This document shows positions 54,301-57,500 of a stretch of 57,500 nt of DNA, piece by piece. The DNA lies in NCBI GenBank assembly GCA_016946835.1, contig JACVTC010000269.1:1-57500 (forward strand), given 5' to 3'. Position numbers and translations under genes: made by a program. Below the pieces are notes generated by a model that worked only from the letters and a program-made list of their open reading frames with translations, had not been told where the DNA came from and ran no database searches. The DNA is from Neocallimastix lanati (nom. inval.). Lineage: Eukaryota > Neocallimastigomycota > Neocallimastigomycetes > Neocallimastigales > Neocallimastigaceae. The first letter of the stretch is position 1. The number at the start of each line of letters is the position of its first letter.

Positions 54301-55387
54301 CATCATTCTTAGTTGCCAACCTAATTCTGCCACGACTAATATCAATAGGTTCATATTCGGACGGAAGCTTATCTAAAAATTGTTGAGTAATTATACTTAA
54401 ATTACTACATGAATCAATTAAAGCCTTCCCCGAAACATCTTCAACTGTAACATCAACCATGGCAATATCCTCTTCACATGGTTCGTTACCTTTACTTTAA
54501 TAAGTGTGGTCTATGTTATTAACGACCACAGTCGTGGCTGACACATTATCCAACACCCCAGAGATATTAGATTGGTCCCTATCCAATTTAATACCCTGTG
54601 ACACCTTATATCTTAATTTTGGAGCAGCATCCAATAACTGTCCAAAAGTAATATTGCAATGGGCAGAATTTAAATCTTTAAGAATATCATATTCTTCTTC
54701 CCCCGATTGCATCTTAATTTTCCTAGATACTCTAGAACTTTTATTTTCTTTTTGAGTATCTTTATCTTTACTAATTAACACCTTTGTTAAATCAATTACT
54801 TTATTATTCTCCTTCACAATACTTTTATTATTATCATTATTTTCTTTCATTAAATTTTTATTCTTTCTTTTATCATTATTTACATTATTTATAATAACTT
54901 CATCATTCACTAATGAATTATTATTAATATTATCATTACTATTATCATTACTATGATTATTACTATAATTAGTATTACTATTACTAGCTCTTTCATTATT
55001 ACGAATTTGTCTTTCAATCTCTTTTTCTTTTTCAATTCGTGGTTGAGCTAGAATAGATGGTTTAATTTGTTTAACAATTTTATTACTTATATTATTTTCT
55101 TTTATTTCTCGTTCTTTCTGTTTCCGTAATGCAGGAGTTATTATAGGTTTAGGATTCTCTTTCAACGACTTATGAATCCTTTTCTCCGCACTACCTTCAT
55201 CATTATTAACATCATAAATTTTACGTTTAGATTCTCCTACTAAATAATCGACTTTCTTTTTATTAACCACCCTTTTATTAGCAGGAATTTCTTCAATATT
55301 AGAAAGACGAGAATTTTTAATTTCTTTTTGATATTTAATTGAAGCTGCTTTATTAAGTATGGGAGAGCTTCTTATCCCATTACTCAA
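51356..55387 (-). pseudogene. pol: Pol polyprotein of element D, one stop codon
   Basis: It lies in the -1 frame relative to gag. A Lys/Asn-rich linker (55387 to 54500) ends at a TAA (54497-54499) after NNIDHTY, where element A reads on with ISKSNE. After the stop the same frame runs for over 1030 codons. The protease has ALIDSCSNLS (D-S-C). RT has MPFGLTGAPATFQ and FIDD. RNase H has IRTDAS. The integrase has IGHEGYYKTY and CDKCQ, then GLDIIGP, TDNGVQF and SNGLTENRN. A GP-type end (YFVGPLKVIK) follows. Apart from that stop all catalytic residues are present. Readthrough or a sequencing error cannot be excluded. Confidence 0.9.
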
Positions 55388-55393
55388 TTTAAA
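55359..55393 (-). promoter_or_regulatory. Programmed -1 frameshift signal, element D
   Basis: In the gag frame T TTA AAT (55393-55387) is followed directly by the TGA stop. After a 6-nt spacer comes ATGGGA (55380-55375), a 10-nt loop, then TCCCAT (55364-55359). The slippery site and hairpin arms vary from A and B while keeping the pattern. Confidence 0.82.
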
Positions 55394-56319
55394 CGTTTAT
55401 TGTTTCTAATTTCCTTCCTATTTTTCTCAACAATTGCTCTCAACTTTGGGCAATTGTTTTGATAATGACCTGGTTCTTTACAGAAATAACAAGCCTTTAT
55501 TGTTAAACTTCTCATTTTTCTTGTTAATTCCTCTATGTCATTATCTTCTTTAGGTTTAATATTAACTTTTTGTTCTAATTTATTTTTAATAGGAGGATGA
55601 AAATTAACTCTATTACTAAAAGAAGATGTATTTGCAGAAGGTGAAGGGGTAGAAGGATGTCTTCTTTGATTACTACCCATATAATTTAACCTATCTGCTT
55701 TTTCAGCAATTTTAAAGGCTTTTGACAGAGAAATGTTATCAAATAAGGTTAGACGTTTCCAGGCTTCAACATTGTTTTCAATGGAGTCTGTGTAATCTAA
55801 AACACTTATCTGACTTCTTTTCTTTTTATTTAATTTTAAATATAAAGTTTTATACTTAATATTAAAATCTTTGATTCTTTCATTCCTCTTAATTCTTAGA
55901 GCACGTAGCTCTCTTAATAAATTATTTTGATCCTCCCTAATGCCATAAAATTCTTCTATAGCTTTTACAATTCTATTAAGGGAAGGATAAGCCTTATTCT
56001 TTTTATCAATTTCTTTATCTTCTTCATTATCATCATCCTCATCTTCATCATTAATATCCTTATAATTATCATCATCATCATCATCATCACTATCATCATC
56101 TTTATTATTATCATCCATTAATTCTTGGATGACTTTCCTGGTTTCACCAATTGAGGTTAAAACACAGGCATAAAATATAATCTTGGAGTCTTCAACATGT
56201 TCAAGCTTTATCCAAAGCTCTAAATCAGACTTCCAAGTTTTAACATCTAAATTTTCTTTGGATATTTTTTCAATATCCTTAAGTTCCTTTTTTAAATCTT
56301 TAAAATTAATTGTACTCAT
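55384..56319 (-). CDS. gag: Gag polyprotein of element D
   Basis: 311 residues from MSTINFKDLKKELKD. I prefer this start to the ATG six codons upstream because it aligns with element A. It has a capsid-like N-terminal half, an acidic tract of mostly Asp (about residues 75-115), a second conserved block (YGIREDQNNLLRELRALRI) and a CCHC knuckle near residue 282 (CYFCKEPGHYQNNC). The last codons before TGA form the slippery site. The frame is intact. Confidence 0.92.
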   Translation of the reverse strand: MSTINFKDLKKELKDIEKISKENLDVKTWKSDLELWIKLEHVEDSKIIFYACVLTSIGETRKVIQELMDDNNKDDDSDDDDDDDNYKDINDEDEDDDNEEDKEIDKKNKAYPSLNRIVKAIEEFYGIREDQNNLLRELRALRIKRNERIKDFNIKYKTLYLKLNKKKRSQISVLDYTDSIENNVEAWKRLTLFDNISLSKAFKIAEKADRLNYMGSNQRRHPSTPSPSANTSSFSNRVNFHPPIKNKLEQKVNIKPKEDNDIEELTRKMRSLTIKACYFCKEPGHYQNNCPKLRAIVEKNRKEIRNNKRLN

Positions 56320-56632
56320 TTTAAAAAAAAAACACACTTTTAAAAAAATAAAATAAAAAAAAAAATTGTTTTATTAATTATTTAATTGCTATATTTTTAT
56401 TTATTTATTTATTTATTTACAATTAAAAATATATATTTAAGTAATTTATATCTCTAGTGAGACGTTTCCGGCTAGTGTATATTTAATTTTGCTATATACA
56501 CCCGTACTCCCCCTCCTAGACACTAGAATAAATATAAATTAATAAACTAGTTGGAGTGTTCACTATTCTTTCAAGCTAATAACCCTTTCGTTTATCTTTA
56601 CTTAAAAAAAAATATATACAATTATTTACAAA

Positions 56633-56685
<53 letters not shown>

Positions 56686-57322
56686 GCAATTAAAAATATT
56701 TAAAAACACAAAAATTAATATTATTTTTTTTTTTTTTTTATTTATTTATTTATTTGTTATCGGTTATTATTACAATATTTACAATTACAATTACAATTAC
56801 AATTATTATTAAGTTTATATAATTACAACTTAAAAAAAACAAATAAACTTAATTAAAAACAAGGTAAATTAACAAACCTAATACAACTTGAAAAACCGCT
56901 ATCTATTACAACTGCCGACCACGCAAAGGGACCTTAGTATTTCGGTATACTAAGTGAATTTGCCTGAGTCAAGTGGAGGAGCACCCAAACCGTGTTGAAC
57001 GTATAATGGGTGATCTATAGGGTAATTTCTGCTTCCCAACAGTATTTACCGCTATATCTAATCGGGGTTCGATTAGTTCGTAACCGGCCTATCTCCAAAT
57101 ACCTGATTAAACCACTCGCAATTATAGAATTATCTATAACTGCTTAGTACGCAGTAAACTCAGTATATAGTTTTATTTGGAGCACGCGAAGACCAAATAA
57201 AACTGATGTTAATTTTTATTACTACCACAACAACAACAATCACAACAACAACACCAACCACAACAACAACACAAAAACCGATAACAATAAAAAAATTTGA
57301 TGATGATGATTGTAAAAGTGTG

Positions 57323-57386
<64 letters not shown>

Positions 57387-57500
57387 TAATTTAATTTAAT
57401 TTAATTCTATTAAATTTAATTTAAAAAAAAATTATTCTCATAATTCCAAAAAAAAAAAATAAGTCCTAGTAGTTCCAATTTCCTTCTTGGTCTTCTCCTT
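56320..57500 (-). other. Untranslated leader of element D
   Basis: There are GC-richer structured blocks at 56455-56590 (perfect GTGTATAT/ATATACAC hairpin at about 56476-56502) and 56880-57190, separated by T runs at about 56637-56679 and 57329-57379. An ACA/ACC microsatellite lies at 57222-57275. A 62-codon ORF there is a repeat artefact. The primer site and 5' LTR are beyond the window. Confidence 0.55.

Larger units (their letters stand above)
50299..57500 (-). mobile_element. Ty3-type LTR retrotransposon D (5' LTR outside the window)
   Basis: The minus-strand order is leader (56320 to beyond 57500), gag, pol in the -1 frame, polypurine tract, 3' LTR (50299-51316). Pol is close to that of element A throughout (integrase and RT are near-identical in long blocks) but clearly a separate subfamily, with an unrelated LTR. 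One stop codon interrupts pol. Confidence 0.9.

Noticed and set aside
57206-57394. Thr-rich 62-codon ORF
   Set aside because: It is encoded by an ACA/ACC microsatellite followed by a T run, on the strand opposite to element D.

Overview
The window is an extremely AT-rich eukaryotic segment consisting almost entirely of LTR retrotransposons around a small tRNA cluster. I found no ordinary protein-coding host gene. The homopolymer tracts, Asn-rich ORFs, fungal-type Ty3 and Ty1 elements and intronless eukaryotic tRNAs best fit an anaerobic gut fungus (Neocallimastigomycota). A dictyostelid-like genome is an alternative that I cannot exclude from the sequence alone.

Layout. 1-3588: LTR fragments and solo LTRs (a D-type LTR cut by the window edge, repeat L1, solo LTR F4 with a 5-bp target duplication, a possible LTR M). 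3592-6688: a non-autonomous minus-strand LTR element (E) ending 14 nt before a tRNA-Trp gene. 6703-7604: tRNA-Trp (+), then tRNA-Cys and tRNA-Ser (-), the latter two 14 nt apart with no Pol III terminator between them. 7622-15717: Ty3-type element A, starting 17 nt upstream of tRNA-Ser, with intact gag and pol and almost identical LTRs. 15722-29631: a chain of element B (frameshifted) and solo LTRs F6, F5, K and B2, all separated by runs of 3-6 bases that are mostly T. 30552-37129: a Ty1/copia element (I), minus strand, with several disabling mutations. 37370-39801: solo LTR G1, microsatellites, a decayed tRNA-Cys/tRNA-Ser pair and repeat L2. 39803-42663: the 3' remnant of a second A-type element and LTR pieces F1 and F7. 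42667-50292: chromovirus-like element F (minus), one gag-pol frame with three stop codons, with solo LTR G2 inside its 5' LTR. 50299 to the window end: Ty3-type element D (minus), with one stop codon in pol and its 5' LTR beyond the window.

How the parts work together. A, B and D place pol in the -1 frame after gag. All three carry the same putative frameshift module: a U UUA AAY slippery site, a 6-7 nt spacer and a 6-bp hairpin. A and E carry a tRNA-type primer binding site and arrays of covarying hairpins in the 5' leader. F instead appears to self-prime: 12 nt next to its 5' LTR are complementary to the predicted start of its own transcript. The F-family LTRs also carry a covarying interleaved-stem (pseudoknot-like) element. 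The tRNA cluster looks like an integration hotspot. Fresh insertions lie next to the Pol III start sites and progressively more decayed copies lie further out.

Most boundaries come from repeat-to-repeat comparison inside this window (TG...CA ends, target duplications). No database search was possible.
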